DNA of 64,000 nucleotides from Chamaea fasciata (GCA_029207755.1 JARCOQ010000085.1:1-64000); one strand, 5' to 3'; counted from the first letter of the stretch, positions 38,191 through 50,945 are shown. Notes: generated by a model from the sequence alone, not told the origin. Translations and numbers: made by a program.

Positions 38191-39440
38191 CCCCAGGGAC
38201 ACCTAGGGGACAGCACGGGCACCCCCAGGGACACCTAGGGGACATCAAGGGCACCCCAGGGACACCTAGGGGACAGCAAGGGCCCCCCAGGGACATCTAG
38301 GGGACAGCCATGGAACCCCCGGGACTTCCAGGGCACCCCCAGGGACACCTAGGGGACAGCCAGGGCATCCCCAGGGATACCCTGGGCACCCCCAGGAACA
38401 CCTAGGGGACAGCAAGGGCACTCCCAGGGACACCCTGGACACTCCCAGGGACACCCAGGGCACCCCCAGGGACACCTAGGGGACAGCCAGGGCACCCCGA
38501 GGGACAGCCAGGGCACCCCCAGGGCACCCCAGGGACAGCCAGGGCACCCTAGGGACAGCCAGGGCAGCCCCAGGGACACCTCGTGGACAGGCAGGGCACC
38601 CCCAGGGACACCTAGGGGACAGCAAGGGCACCCCCAGGGACACCAAGGGGACAGCCAGGGCACTCCAGGGACAGCCAGGGCACACCCAGGGACACCTAGG
38701 GGACAGACAAGGCACCCCCAGGGACAGCCAGGGCGCCCCCAGGGACACCAGGCGGACAGCCAGGTCCCCCCCAGGGACACCTAGGGGACAGCACGGGTAC
38801 CCCCAGGGACACCTAGGAGACAGCAAGGGCACCCCAGGGACTCCTAGGGGACAGTCATGGCACCCCAGGGACTTCCAGGGCACCCCCAGAGACACCTAGG
38901 GGACAGCCAGGGCACCATAGGGACACCTAGGGGACCTCCAGCGCACCCCCAGGGACACCAAGGGGACAGCCATGGCACCCCCAGGGACACTAAGGGGACA
39001 GCAGGGCACCCCAGGGACAGCCAGAGCACCCCCAGGGACACCTAGGGGACAGCCAGGGCACCCTAAAGACACCTAGGGGACCACCAGGGCACCCCCAGGG
39101 ACACCAAGGGGACAGCCATGGCACCTCCAGGGACACTTAGGGGACATGCAGGGCACCCCCAGGGACACCAGGGCACCCCCAGGGACACCTAGGGGACAGC
39201 CAGGGCGCCCCAGGGTGACACAGGACATCCCCAGGGACAGCTAGGGGGCAGCCAGCGCACCCTAGGGACACCCATGGCACCCCCAGGGACAGCTAGGGGA
39301 CACCCAGGGCACCCCCAGGGACACCTAGGGGACAGCCAGGGCACCCGAGGGACAGCCAGGGCGCCCCCAGGGACACCGAGGGGACAGCCAGTGCACCCCA
39401 GAGACACCTAGGGGACAGCCAGAGCACCCCAGAGACACCT
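37365..39440. repeat. 1,479-bp local higher-order repeat
   Basis: Bases from 37365 (GCCATGGCACCCC, GACTTCC, CACCATAGGGACACC, then CACTAAGGGGACAGC, then GGGTGACACAGG) return from 38844 at a constant offset of 1,479 bp over about 600 bases. The second copy then changes at about 39385 into a GACAGCCAGTGCACCCCAG stretch like the one near 3360. Confidence 0.8.
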
Positions 39441-40245
39441 AGGGGACAGCCAGAGCACCCCAAGGACAGCCAGGGCACCCCAGGGACAGCCTGGGCACCC
39501 CCAGACACACCTAGGAGTTATCCAGGGCACTCCCAGAGACACCCTAGACACCACCAGGGACAACTAGGGGACACCACCAGGGACCCCAGGGATACCCAGG
39601 CACCCCCAGGGCACCCCAGGGACACCCAGGGAACCCCCAGGCGCACGTAGGGGACAGCCAGGGCACCCCCAAAGACAGCCAGCGCACCCGCAGGGACACG
39701 TAGGGGACAGCCAAGGCTCCCCCAGGGACACCTAGGGGACCTCCAGGGCACCCCTAGAGACACGTACGGGACAGCCAGGGAACCCCAGGGACACCCAGGG
39801 CACCCCCAGGGACACCTAGGGGACAGCCAGGGCACCCCCAGGGACACCAAGCGGACAGCCAGGGCACTCCAGGGACAGCCAAGTCACCCCCAGGGCACCT
39901 TAGGGACACCCAGGGCACCCGCAGGGACACGTAGGGGACAGCCAGGGAACCCCAGGGACAGCCAGGGCACCACCAGAGACACCTATCGGACAGCCAGGGC
40001 ACCCCCAAGGACACCTAGGGGACAGCCAAGGAACTCCAGTGACACCCTAGGTACCCGCAGGGACACCTAGGGGACAGCCAGGGCACCCCAAGGAGAGCCA
40101 GGGTACCCTCAGGGACACCATAGGGACAGCCAGGGCACCCCAGGGACACCAAGGGGACAGCCAGGGCACCCCGAGGGACACGTATGTGACAGCCAGGGCA
40201 CCCCAGGGACACCTAGGGAGAGCCAGGAACCCCCTGGGACAGCCA

Positions 40246-40774
40246 GCTCACCCCCTCGGCCCCCTCCACCTCCAGGAGCTATCAAAACCCTCCTTATGTT
40301 TTTTGATGCCTCAAATGGGCTGCCCAAACCTCCCGAATACCCTTCAAGGCACCCATAGCTGCCCCCCGGACTCCCCCCAGACCCACCACAACCCAAAAAC
40401 CCCCTCCAAGACAACTCAGGACACCCAGGATCCCCCCAAATCCGTGCCCCCCTCACCCTGAGGTCCCGTTTGAGCCGCTCCACGTTGCGGACTGGCACCA
40501 GCTCATCAAGCCCCAGGCACCAACACCTGCGGGACTGGTAGGACTGAGAGCACTGGGAGGGTGACCAGAAAAACCTGGGATGGACGAAGAGTAGACTGGG
40601 ATGAACTGGGATGAACTGGCAGGCGTGTGGGGGTCCATGGTGGCCACTCGGTGCCTTACTGGTCTATACTGGGATGGGTCGGATGGCCCCAGGGGAAAGG
40701 GTGAGGCCACACTGGTCCAGACTGGGAGGGGTGTCACCATGGCGCCGGAGGCGGAGTCGAGGATACGAGCGAGG
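40246..40774 (-). other. Embedded gene-like block, copy 5 of 5
   Basis: A 529-bp copy, one base shorter than copy 1 because GACTGGGATGG has become GACTGGTAGG near 40535-40545, in the intron-like part. This breaks the long continuous minus-strand frame seen in copies 1 and 3 but does not touch the exon-like segment. The left core (TTTTTTGATG, CCCTTCAAGGCACCCATAG) is like copy 1; the right part (AGAAAAACC, GGGGAAAGGGTG) and the left array flank are like copy 3. This makes it a mosaic copy. Confidence 0.9.
40457..40526 (-). CDS. Candidate exon, copy 5, silent change only
   Basis: Same acceptor and donor. One base differs from copy 1 and it is silent (TTG to CTG, Leu). The peptide reads ...LDELVPVRNVERLKRDLR as in copy 1. 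Together with copy 1 this is the best candidate for an intact exon. The gene is not recognised. Confidence 0.35.
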
Positions 40775-41916
40775 CAGTGACACCTAGGGGACAGCCAGGG
40801 CACCCCCAGGGACACGTAGGGGACAGCCAGGGTACACCAGGGACACCTAGGAGACAGCCAGGAAACCTCCAGGGACACCTAGGGGATAGGCAGAGCACTC
40901 CCAAGGACACCTAAGGAACAGCCAGGGTACCCCAGGGACACCCAGGGCACCCCCAGGGACACCCAGGGCACCCACAGGGACACCAAGGGGACCTCAAGGG
41001 CACCCCCAATGACACCTAGGGGAAAGGCAGGGCACCCCCAGGGACACCAAGGGGACAGCCAGGGCACCCCCAGGGACACCTAGGGGACAGCCAGGGCACG
41101 CCAGGGACACCCAGGGCACCCTCAGGGACACCTAGGGAACCTCCAGGGCACCCCCAGGCACACCGAGGGCACAGCCAGGGCACCCCAGGGCAACCCCAGA
41201 GAAACCAAGGGGGCAGCCAGGGAACCCCAGTGACACCCTGGGCACCCCCAGGGACACCTAAAGGACCTCCAGGGCACCCCCAGGGACAGCCAGAACACCC
41301 CCAGGGAAACCTAGGGGACAGCTAGGGCACCCCAGGAACAGCCAGGGAACCCCCAGGGACACGTAGGGGACAGCCAGGGCAAACCCGGGACAGCCAGGGC
41401 ACCCCCAGGGACACCAAGGGGACAGCCAGGGCACCCCGAGGGACAGCCAGGGCACCCACAGGGCACCCCAGGGACAGCCAGGGCACCCCCAGGGCACCCC
41501 AGGGACACCTAGGGCACAGCCAGGGCACCCTAGGGGACAGCCAGGGCACGCCCAGGGACACCAAGGGGACAGCCAGAGCACTCCAGGGACAGCCAGGGCG
41601 CCCCCAGCGGCACCTAGGGGACAGCCAAGGCATTCCCAGGACAGCCAGGGCACCCTCAGGGACACAGAGGAGACATGCAGGGAACCCCCAGGGACCGCCA
41701 GGGCGCACCCAGGGACACCAAGCAGACAGCCAGGGCCCCCCCAGGGACACCTAGGGGACATCCATGGCACCCCAGGGACACCCTGGGAACCCCCAGGGAC
41801 ACCTAGGGGACAGCCAGGGCAATCGCAGCGACACCCAGGGCACTCCAAGGGACACGAAGGGCACCCCTTGGGACACCTAGGGGACAGCTGGGGCACACCC
41901 AGGGACACGTAGGGGA

Positions 41917-42210
41917 CAGCAAGGGCACCCTAGGGACAGCCAGGGCTCCCCCAGGGACTCCTAGGGGACAGCCAGGGCACCCCCATGGACACCAAGGGGA
42001 CAGCCAGAGCACCCCAGGGACACCCAGGGTATCCGAAGGGACACCTAGGGGACAGCAAGGGCCCCCCCAGGGACACCCGGGGCACCCCCAGGAACACCGA
42101 GGGGACAGCCAGGGCACCCCAGGGAAAGCCAGGGCACACCCAGGGACACCTAGAGGAGAGCCAGGGCACCCTAGGGACAGCCAGGGCACCCCCAGAGACA
42201 CCTAGGGCAC
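41917..42210. repeat. Array module C, right member
   Basis: Aligns with 17115-17408 at offset 24,802 (TATCCGAAGGGACACC, CACCCGGGGCACC, GGGAAAGCCAGG). A few units differ, such as GACTCCTAGGGGACAGCC here for GACACCTAGCGTACAGCC there. Confidence 0.65.
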
Positions 42211-44492
42211 AGGCATGGCACGCCCACGGACACCTAGGGGACAGCCAGGGCACCCCCGGGACAGCCAGGGCACCCCCAGGGCACCCCAGGGACAGCCAGG
42301 GACATCTAGGGGACAGCCAGGGCGCCCGCAGGGACACCAAGGGGACAGCCAGGGCCCCCCAGGGACACCTAGGGAACATCCATGGCACCCCAGGAACACC
42401 CTGGGAACCCCCAGGGACACCTAGGGGAGAGCCAGGGCAATCGCAGCGACACCCTGGGCACTCCCAGGGACACCAAGGGCACCCCAAGGGACACCTAGGG
42501 GACATCCAGGGCACCCCCAGGGACACGTACGGGACAGCCAGCGCACCCCCACGTACACATAGGGGACAGCCAGGTCACCCCAGGGACAGCCAGGGCACCC
42601 CCAGGGACACCTAGGGGACAGCCAGAGCACCCCAGGGACACCCAGGGCATCCCCAGGGACACCAAGGAGACAGCCAGGGCACCCCCAGGGACACATAGGG
42701 GACAGCCAGGGCACCCTAGGGACAGGCAGGGCTCCCCCAGGGACACCTAGGGGACAGGCAGGGCACCCCCAGGGACACGAAGGGGACAGCCAGAGCACCC
42801 CAGCGACAGCCAGGGCACCATTAGGAACACGGAGGGGACAGCCAGGGCACCCCAGGGACACCTAGGGGACAGCCAGGGCACCCCAGGGAAAGCCAGGGCA
42901 CACCAAGGGACACCTAGAGGACAGCAAGGGCACCCTAGGGACAGCCAGGGCACCCCCAGAGACACCGAGGGCACATCCAGGGCACCCTAGGGACAGCCAG
43001 GGCACCCCCAGGGACCCCTAGAGCACAGGCAGGGCACCCCCAGGGACACCTAGGGGACAGCCAGGGCACCCCCAGGGAACCCCAGGGACAGCCAGGGCAC
43101 CCTAGGGACAGCCAGGGCACCCACAGGGAAACTGACGGGACAGCAAGGGCACCCCAGGGACACCGAGGGCACAGCCAGGGTACGCCCAGGGACACCAAGG
43201 GGACAGCCAGGAAACTCCAGGGACAGCCAGGGCACCCCCAGGGACACCTAGGGGACAGCCAAGGCACCCCCAGGGACAGCCAGGGCGCCCCCAGGGACAC
43301 CAAGGGGACAGCCAGGGCCGCCCCAGGGACACCTAGGGGACAGCCAAGGCACTCCCAGCGACACCCTGGGTACTCCTAAAGACACCCAGGGCACCTCCAC
43401 GGACACCTAGGGGACAGCCAGGGCACCCCAGGGACACCCTGGGCACTCCCAGGGACACCTAGGGCACCCCCAGGGACACCTAGCGGACAGCCAGGGCACC
43501 CTAGGGTCAGCCAGGGCACCCCCAGAGACACCGAGGGCACAACCAGGGCACCCTAGGGACAGCCAAGGCACCCCCAGGGACACCTAGGGGACAGCAAGGG
43601 AACTCCAGGGACAGCCAGGGCTCCCCCAAGAACAGCCAGGGCACCCCCAGGGCGCCACAGGGACACCCAGGGTACCCCCAGGGACACCTAGGGGACAGCA
43701 CGGACAGCCCCAGGGACACCTAGGGGACAGCAAGGGCCCCCCCAGGGGCACCTAGGGGACAGCCATGGCTCCCCAGGGACACCCAGGGCATCACTAGTGA
43801 CACCTAGGGGACAGCCAGGGCACCCACAGGGACACCCTGAGCACCCCCAGGAACACCCAGGGGACAGCCAGGGCACTCCCAGGGACACCCTGGGCACTCC
43901 CAGGGACACCCAGGGCACCCCCAGGGACACCTAGGGGACAGTCAGGGCACCGCAGGGGAACCCAGGGCACCCCTAGGGACACCTGGGGGACAGCTAGGGC
44001 ACCCTAGGGACAGCCAAGGAACCCCCAGGGACACCTAGGGGACAGGCAGAGCACCCCCAGGGACACCTAGGGGACAGCCAGGGCACTCCAGGGACAGCCA
44101 GGGCAACCCCAGGGACACGAAGGGGAACGCCAGGGCACCCCCAGGGTCAGTCAGGGTACTCCCAGGGACACCCTGGGCACCCCCAGGGATACCCAGGGCA
44201 CCCCCAGGGACAACTAGAGGAGAGCCAGGGAACCCCCAGGGACCTCCAGGGCACCCCCAGGGACACCTAGGGGACAGCCAGGGCACCTCCAGAGACACGT
44301 AGGGCACAGCCAGGGCACCATCAGGGACACCCTGGGCACCCCCAGGGACACCAAGGGGACGGCCAGGGCACCCCCAGGGACACCGTGGGGACAGCCAGGG
44401 CACTCCAGAAACAGCCAGGGAACCCCCAGGGGCACCTAGGGGACAGCCAGGGCACCATCAAGGACACCTAGGGGACAGCCAAGGCAACCTCA

Positions 44493-44664
44493 GGGACACC
44501 TAGGGGACAGCCAGGGCACCCCCAGGGACAGCCAGGGCACCCCCAGGGCACCCTAGGGACACCCAGGGCACCTCCAGGGACACCTAGGGGACAGCCAGGG
44601 CACCCCCAGGGACAGCCAGGGCACCTCCAGGGCACCCTAGGGACACCCAGGGCACCTCCAGGGA
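44493..44664. repeat. 84-bp tandem pair
   Basis: A GCACCCTAGGGACACCC, then GGCACCTCCAGGGACAC, then GGGGACAGCC module is repeated once at an offset of 84 bp (CCCTAG at 44551 and 44635). Because 84 is a multiple of three, the minus-strand frame repeats every 28 residues here. This is a by-product of unit length and not evidence of coding. Confidence 0.7.
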
Positions 44665-45446
44665 CACGTAGGGGACAGCCAGGGCATCCCCAGGGACACC
44701 GAGGGGACAGCCAGGGCACCCCCAGGGACACCTAGGGGAAAGCTAGGGAACCCCAGTAACAGCCAGGGCACCCCCAGGGACACCAAGGGGACCTCCAGGG
44801 CACCCCCAAGGACACCCAGGGGAAAGGCAGGGCACGCCCAGGGACACCTAGGGGACAGCCAGGGCATCCCCAGGGACACCTAGGGGACAGCCAGGGCACC
44901 CTCAGGGACACCTAGGGGACCTCCAGGGCACCCCCAGGGACACTGAGGGCACAGCCAGGGCACCCTAGGGAGAGCCAGGGCACCCCCAGGGACACCGAAG
45001 GACAGCCAGGGCACCCCCAGGGACACCTAGGGGACAGCCAGGGCACCCCAGGGCAACCCCAGGGACACCTAGGGGGCAGCCAGGGAACCCCAGTGACACC
45101 CTGGGCACCCCCACGGACACCTAAAGGACCTCCAGGGAACCCCCAGGGACAGCCAGAACACCCCCAGGGAAACCTAGGGGACAGCTAGGGCACCCCAGGA
45201 ACGGCCAGAGCACCCCCAGGGACACGTAGGGGAAAGCCAGGGCACCCCCGGGACAGCCAGGGCACCCCCAGGGACACCTAGGGGACAGCCAGGGCACCTC
45301 CAGGGACACGTACGGCACAGCCAGGGCACCATCAGGGACACCCTGGGCACCCCCAGGGACACCAAGGGGACAGCCAGGGCACCCCCAGGGACACCTACGG
45401 TTCAGCCAGGGCACCCCAGGGACACCCAGGGCACCCCCAGGGACAC

Positions 45447-46110
45447 CTAGGGGACAGCCAGGGTACCCCAGCGACACCCAGGGCAACCCCTGGGACACCG
45501 CGAGGACAGCCAGGGCACCCCAGGGACACCCAGGGCACCCCCAGGGACACCTAGGGGACAGCCAGGGCACCTCCAGGGACACCTACGGCACAGCCAGGGC
45601 ACCATCAGGGACACCCTGGGCACCCCCAGGGACACCTAGGGGACAGCCTGGGCACCCCAGGGACACCCAGGGCACCCCCAGGGACACCTATGGGACAGAC
45701 AGGGCACCCTAGGGACAGCCAGGGCACCCCCAGAGAAACCGAGGGCACATCCAGGGCGCCCTAGAGACAGACAGGGCAGCCCCAGGGACACCAAGGGGAC
45801 AGCCAGGGCACCCCCAGGGACACCAAGGGGAGAGCCAGGGCACCCCAGGGACAGCCAGGGCACCCCCAGGGACACCAAGGAGACAGCCAGGGCACACCAG
45901 GGACACCTAGGGGACAGCCAGGGTACCCCAGGGACACCCAGGGCAACCCCAGGGACACCGGGAGGACAGCCAGGGCACCCCAGGGACACCCAGGGCACCC
46001 CCAGGGACACCTAGGGGACAGCCAGGGCACCTCCAGGGACACGTACGGCACAGCCAGGGCACCATCAGGGACACCCTGGGCACCCCCAGGGACACCAAGG
46101 GGACAGCCAG
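45447..46110. repeat. 460-bp local duplication
   Basis: GGTACCCCAG, GCAACCCC, a CACCG(C/G)GAGGACAGCC unit, CACGTACGGCACAGCC-type units and CACCATCAGGGACACCCTGG occur at 45447 onward and again from 45907 at an offset of about 460 bp. A looser copy of the same variants lies at 20042-20250 and 45174-45365. Confidence 0.65.
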
Positions 46111-47409
46111 GGCACCCCCAGGGACACCAAGGGGACAGCCAGGGCACCCCAGGGACACCCAGGGCACCCCCAGGGACACCTATGGGACAGCCAGGGCACC
46201 CCCAGAGACACCGAGGGCACATCCAGGGTACCCTAGGGACAGTCAGGGCACCCCCAGGGACACCTAGGGGACAGCCAGGGCACCCCCAGGGACAGCCAGG
46301 GCACCCCCAGGGCACCCCAGGGACAGCCAGGGCACCCCCAGGGACACCAAGAGGACAGCCAGGGCACTCCAGGGACAACCAGGGCACCCCCAGGGACACC
46401 TAGGGGACAGCCAAGGCACCCCCAGGGACACCCAGGGCACCCCCAGGGACACCAAGGGGACAGGCAGGCCACGCCCAGGGACACCTAGGGGACAGACAGG
46501 GCACCCCCAGGGACACCTAGGGGACAAACCAGGGCACGCCAAGGGACACCTAGGGGCAACCCCAGAGACACCTAGGAGACAGAAAGGGCACCCCAGGGAC
46601 ACCTAAGGGACAGCCAGGGCACCCTAGGGACAGCCAGAGCTCCCCCAGGGACACCTAGGGGACAGGCAGGGCACCCCCAGGGACACCAAGGGGACAGCCA
46701 GAGCACCCCAAGGACAGCCAGGGCACCATCAGGGACACCTAGGGGACAGCAAAGGCAGCCCAGGGACACCTAGGGGACAGCAAGGGCCCCCCAGGGACAC
46801 CTAGGGGACAGCCATGGCACCCCAGGGACACCTAGGGCACCCCCAGCGACACCTAGGGGACTGCCAGGGCACCCCCAGGGACACCCTGGGCACCCCCAGA
46901 AACACCTATGGGACAGCCAGGGCACTCCCAGGGAGACCCTGGGCACTCCTGGGGACACCCAGGGCACCCCCAGGGACACCTAGGGGACAGTCACGGCACC
47001 CCAGAGACACCCAGGGCACCCCCAGGGACACCTAGGGGACAGCCAGGGCACCCTAGGGACAGCCAGGGCACCCCCAGAGACACCGAGGGCACAACCAGGG
47101 CACCCTAGGGACAGCCAAGGCACCCCCAGGGACACCTAGGGGACAGGCAGGGCACCCGCAGGGACACCTAGGGGACAGCCAGGGCACCCCAGGGACACCT
47201 AGGGCACCTTCAGGGACACCTAGGGGACCTCCAGGGCACCCCCAGGGACACCTAGTGGACAACCATGGCACTTCCAGGGACACCGAGGGCACAGCCAGGG
47301 ACACCTAGGGGACCTCCAGGGCACCCGCAGGGACACCTAGGGGACAGCCAGGGCACCCCCAGGGACCCCTAGGGGACAGCCAGGGAACCCTAGGGACAGC
47401 CAGGGCTCC

Positions 47410-48300
47410 CCCAGGGACACCTAGGGGACAGGTAGGGCACCCCCAGGGACACCTAGGGGACAGGTAGGGCACACCCAGGGACACCTAGGGGACAGCCAGG
47501 GCACCGTGAGGAGAGCCAGGGCACCCCCAAGGACACCTAAGGGACAGCCACGGTACCCCAGGGACACCAAGGGGACAGCCAGGGCACCCCCAGGGACACC
47601 AAGGGGAGAGCCAGGGCACCCCAGGGACAGCCAGGGCACCCCCAGGGACACCAAGGAGACAGCCAGGGCACACCAGGGACACCTAGGGGACAGCCAGGGC
47701 ACCCCAGGGACAGCCAGGGCTCCCCCAGGGACACCTAGGGGACAGGCAGGGCACCCCAGGGTCACCAAGGGGACAGCCTGAGCACCCCAAGGACAGCCAG
47801 GGCACCCCCAGGGACACCCCGGGGACAGCCAGGGAACCCTCAGGGACACCCAGGGGACAGCCATGGCACTCCCAGGGACAACTAGGGGACAGCCAGGGCA
47901 CCCTTGTGACAGCCAGGGCACCCCTAGGGACACAAGGACACCCCCAGGGACACCTAGGGGACAGCCAGGGCACCCCCAGGGACACCTAGGGGACAGCCAG
48001 GGCACCCTTGTGACAGCCAGGGCACCCCCAGGGACATCTAGAGGACCTCCAGGGCAGTCCCAGGGACACCCAGGGAACCCTCAGGGACACCTAGAGGACA
48101 GCCAGGGCACCGCAAGGAGAGCCAGGGCCCCCCCAGGGACACCTAAAGGACAGCCACGGTACCCCAGGGACACCAAGGGGACAGCCAGGGCACCCCCAGG
48201 GACACCTAGGGGACAGCCAGAGCACCCTCAGGGACACCTAGGGGACAGCCATGGCACTCCCAGGGACACCGAGGGCACAGCCAGGGCACCCTAGGGACAG
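47410..48300. repeat. 5.2-kb higher-order pair, left member
   Basis: Shares with 52610-53680 the order GACAGGTAGGGCACC (twice), GCACCGTGAGGAGAGCC, CACCAAGGGGAGAGCC, GGGTCACCAAGGGGACAGCC, CACCCCGGGGACAGCC, CCCTTGTGACAGCC and GACACAAGGACACCC. Offsets are 5,201 at the left end (47501 to 52702), 5,170 at GACAACTAGGGGACAGCC and 5,222 at the right end (48107 to 53329), so whole units were gained or lost inside. Confidence 0.8.
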
Positions 48301-50520
48301 CCAGGGCACCCCAGGGACACCTAGGGCACAGCCAGGGCACCCCCAGGGACACCAAGGAAACAGCCAGGGCACTCCAGGGACAGCCAGGGAACCCCCAGGG
48401 ACACCTAGGGCACAGCCAGGGCACGCCCAGGGACACCTAGGGCACAGGCAGGGCACCCCCAGGGACAGCCAGGACTCCCCCAGGGACAGCCAGGGCACCC
48501 CCAGGGCGCCCCAGGGACACCCAGGGCCCCCACAGGGAAACCAAGGGGACAGCCAGGGTACCCCCAAGGACACCTAGGGGACAGCCAGGGCACCCCCAGG
48601 GACATCTAGGGGACAGACAGGGCACCCCCAGGGACACCTAGGGGACCTCCAAGGCACGCCCAGAGATACCTAAGGGAAAGCCAGGGCATGCCCAGGGACA
48701 CCTCGGGGATAGCCAGGGCACCCCCAGGGAAACCTAGGAGACAGCCAGGGCACCCCAGGGACACCCAGGGCGCCCCCAGGACACCTAGGGGACAGGCAGG
48801 GCACCACCAGGGACAGCCAGGGCTCCCCCAGGGACACCTAGGGGACAGACAGGGCACACCCAGAGACATCTAGGGGACAGCCAGGGCACCCCAGGGACAG
48901 CCAGGGCACCCCCAGGGAAACCTAGGGGATAGCCAGGGCACCCTAGGGACAGCCAGGGCACCCCCAGGGACACCTCGGGGACAGACAGGGCACCCCCAGG
49001 GACACCTAGGGGACAGCCAGGGCACCCCCACGGACAGGCAGGGCACCCCCAGGGCACCCCAGGGACAGCCAGGGCACCCCAGGGACACCTAGGGCACAGC
49101 CAGGGAACCCTAGGGACAGCCAGGCCACCCCCAGCGCACCCCAGGGACGGCCAGGGCACCCTCAGGGACACCTAGGGGACAGCCAGGGCACCCCAGTGAC
49201 ACCCAGGGGACCCCCAGCGACGCCTAGGAGACAGTCAGGGCACTCCCAGGGACATCTAGGGCACCCCCAGGGACACCTAGGGGACCTCCAGGGCACCCCC
49301 AGGGACACCTAGGGGGCAGCCAGGGAACCCCAGTGACACCCAGGGGACCCCCACCGACACCTAGGGGACAGTCAGGGCACTCCCAGGGACACTCTGGGCA
49401 CCCCCAGGGACACCTAGAGGACTTCCAGGGAAGCCCCAGGGACAGCCAGGGCACCCCCAGGGACACCTAGGGGACAGCCACGGTACCCCAGGGACACCTA
49501 GGGGACACCTAGGGCACCCCAGGGACAGCCAGGGCACCCCCACGGACACCAAGGAGACAGTCAGGGCACCCCCAGGGACACCAAGGGGAGAGCCAGGGAA
49601 CCCAGGGACAGCCAGGGCACCCTCAGGGACACCCAGGGGACAGCCATGGCACTCCCAGGGACACCTAGAGGACCTCCAGGGCACCCGCAGGGACACCTAG
49701 GGGACAAGCAGGGCACCCCCAGGGACACCTAGGGGACAGCTAGGGAACCCCAGGGACACCCAGGGCACCCCCAGGGACACCGAGGGGACACCCAGGGCAC
49801 CCTCAGGGACACGTAGGGAACAGCCAGGGCACCTCAGGGACAGCCAGGGCACCTCCAGGGACACGTAGGGCACAGCCAAGGCACCCCCAGGGACACGTAG
49901 GGGACAGGCAGGGCACCCCCAGGGACGCCAGGGCTCCCCTAGGGACACCAAGGGGACAGCCAGGGCACCCCCAGGGACACCTAGGAGACAGCCAGGGCAC
50001 CCCAGGGACAGCCAGGGCACCCCCAGGGACACCTAGGGGACAGGTAGGGCACCCCGAAGGGTCACCTAGGGGACAGGTAGGGCACCCCCAGGGACACCAA
50101 GGGGACAGCCAGAGCACCCCAGGGACAGCCAGGGAACTCCCAGCGACACCTAGGGGACAGCCAGGGCGCCCCGGGGACACCCAGGGCACCCCCAGGGCCA
50201 CCTAGGGGACAGCCAGGGCACCCTAGGGACAGCCAGGGCACCTCAAGAGACACCGAGGGCACATCCAGGGCACCCCCAGAGACAGCCAGTGCACCCCCAG
50301 GGCGCCCCAGGGACACGCAGAGCACCCACAGGGACACCAATGGGACAGCCAGGATACCCCCAGGGACACCTAGGAGACAGCCAGGGCACCCCCAGTGACA
50401 GGCAGGGCACCCCCAGGGCACCCCAGGGACAGCCCGGGCACCCCAGGGACACCTAGGGCACAGCCAGGGAACGCTAGGGACAGCCAGGGCACCCCCAGGG
50501 ACACCAAGGGGGCAGCCAGG

Positions 50521-50945
50521 GCACTCCAGGGACAGCCAGGGCACCCCCAGAGCGCCCCAGGGACACCCCGGGCACCCACAGGGACACCAATGGGACAGCC
50601 AGGGTACCCCCAGGGACACCTAGGGCACAGCCAGGGCACTCCAGGGACAGCCAGGGCACCCCCAGGGACACCTAGGGGACAGACAGTGCACCGCCAGGGA
50701 CATCTAGGGCACCTCCAGGGCACGCCCAGGGACACCTAAGGGACAGCCAGGCCACGCCCAGGGACACCTAGGGGACAGCCAGGGCACCGCCAGGGACACC
50801 AGGGCACCCCTAGGGACACCAAGGGGACAGCCAGGGCACCCCCAAGGACACCGAGGAGACAGCCAGGGCACCCCAGGGACAGCCAGGGCACCCCCAGGGA
50901 CACCTAGGAGACAGCCAAGGCACTTCAGGGACAGCCAGGGCACCC
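50521..50945. repeat. 1,100-bp higher-order pair, left member
   Basis: Aligns with 51621-52045 at a constant offset of 1,100 bp: GAGCGCCCCAGGG, CACCAATGGGA, GACATCTAGGGCACCTCC, AGGCCACGCCC, CACCGCCAGGGACACC and GGCACTTCAGGG are all in the same place. Differences are single bases. Confidence 0.8.

Larger units (their letters stand above)
33798..40245. repeat. Minisatellite array, segment 5
   Basis: A 6.4-kb array. Left of about 34103 it is duplication flank. The middle part (34.2-36.7 kb) contains CACGTAGGGGACAGCC and GACACCCAGGCACC units with no clear long partner. From 36.7 kb it is built from module B repeats. The last 100 bases carry the CACGTATGTGACAGCC flank shared with block 3. No gene or RNA is visible. 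Confidence 0.96.
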
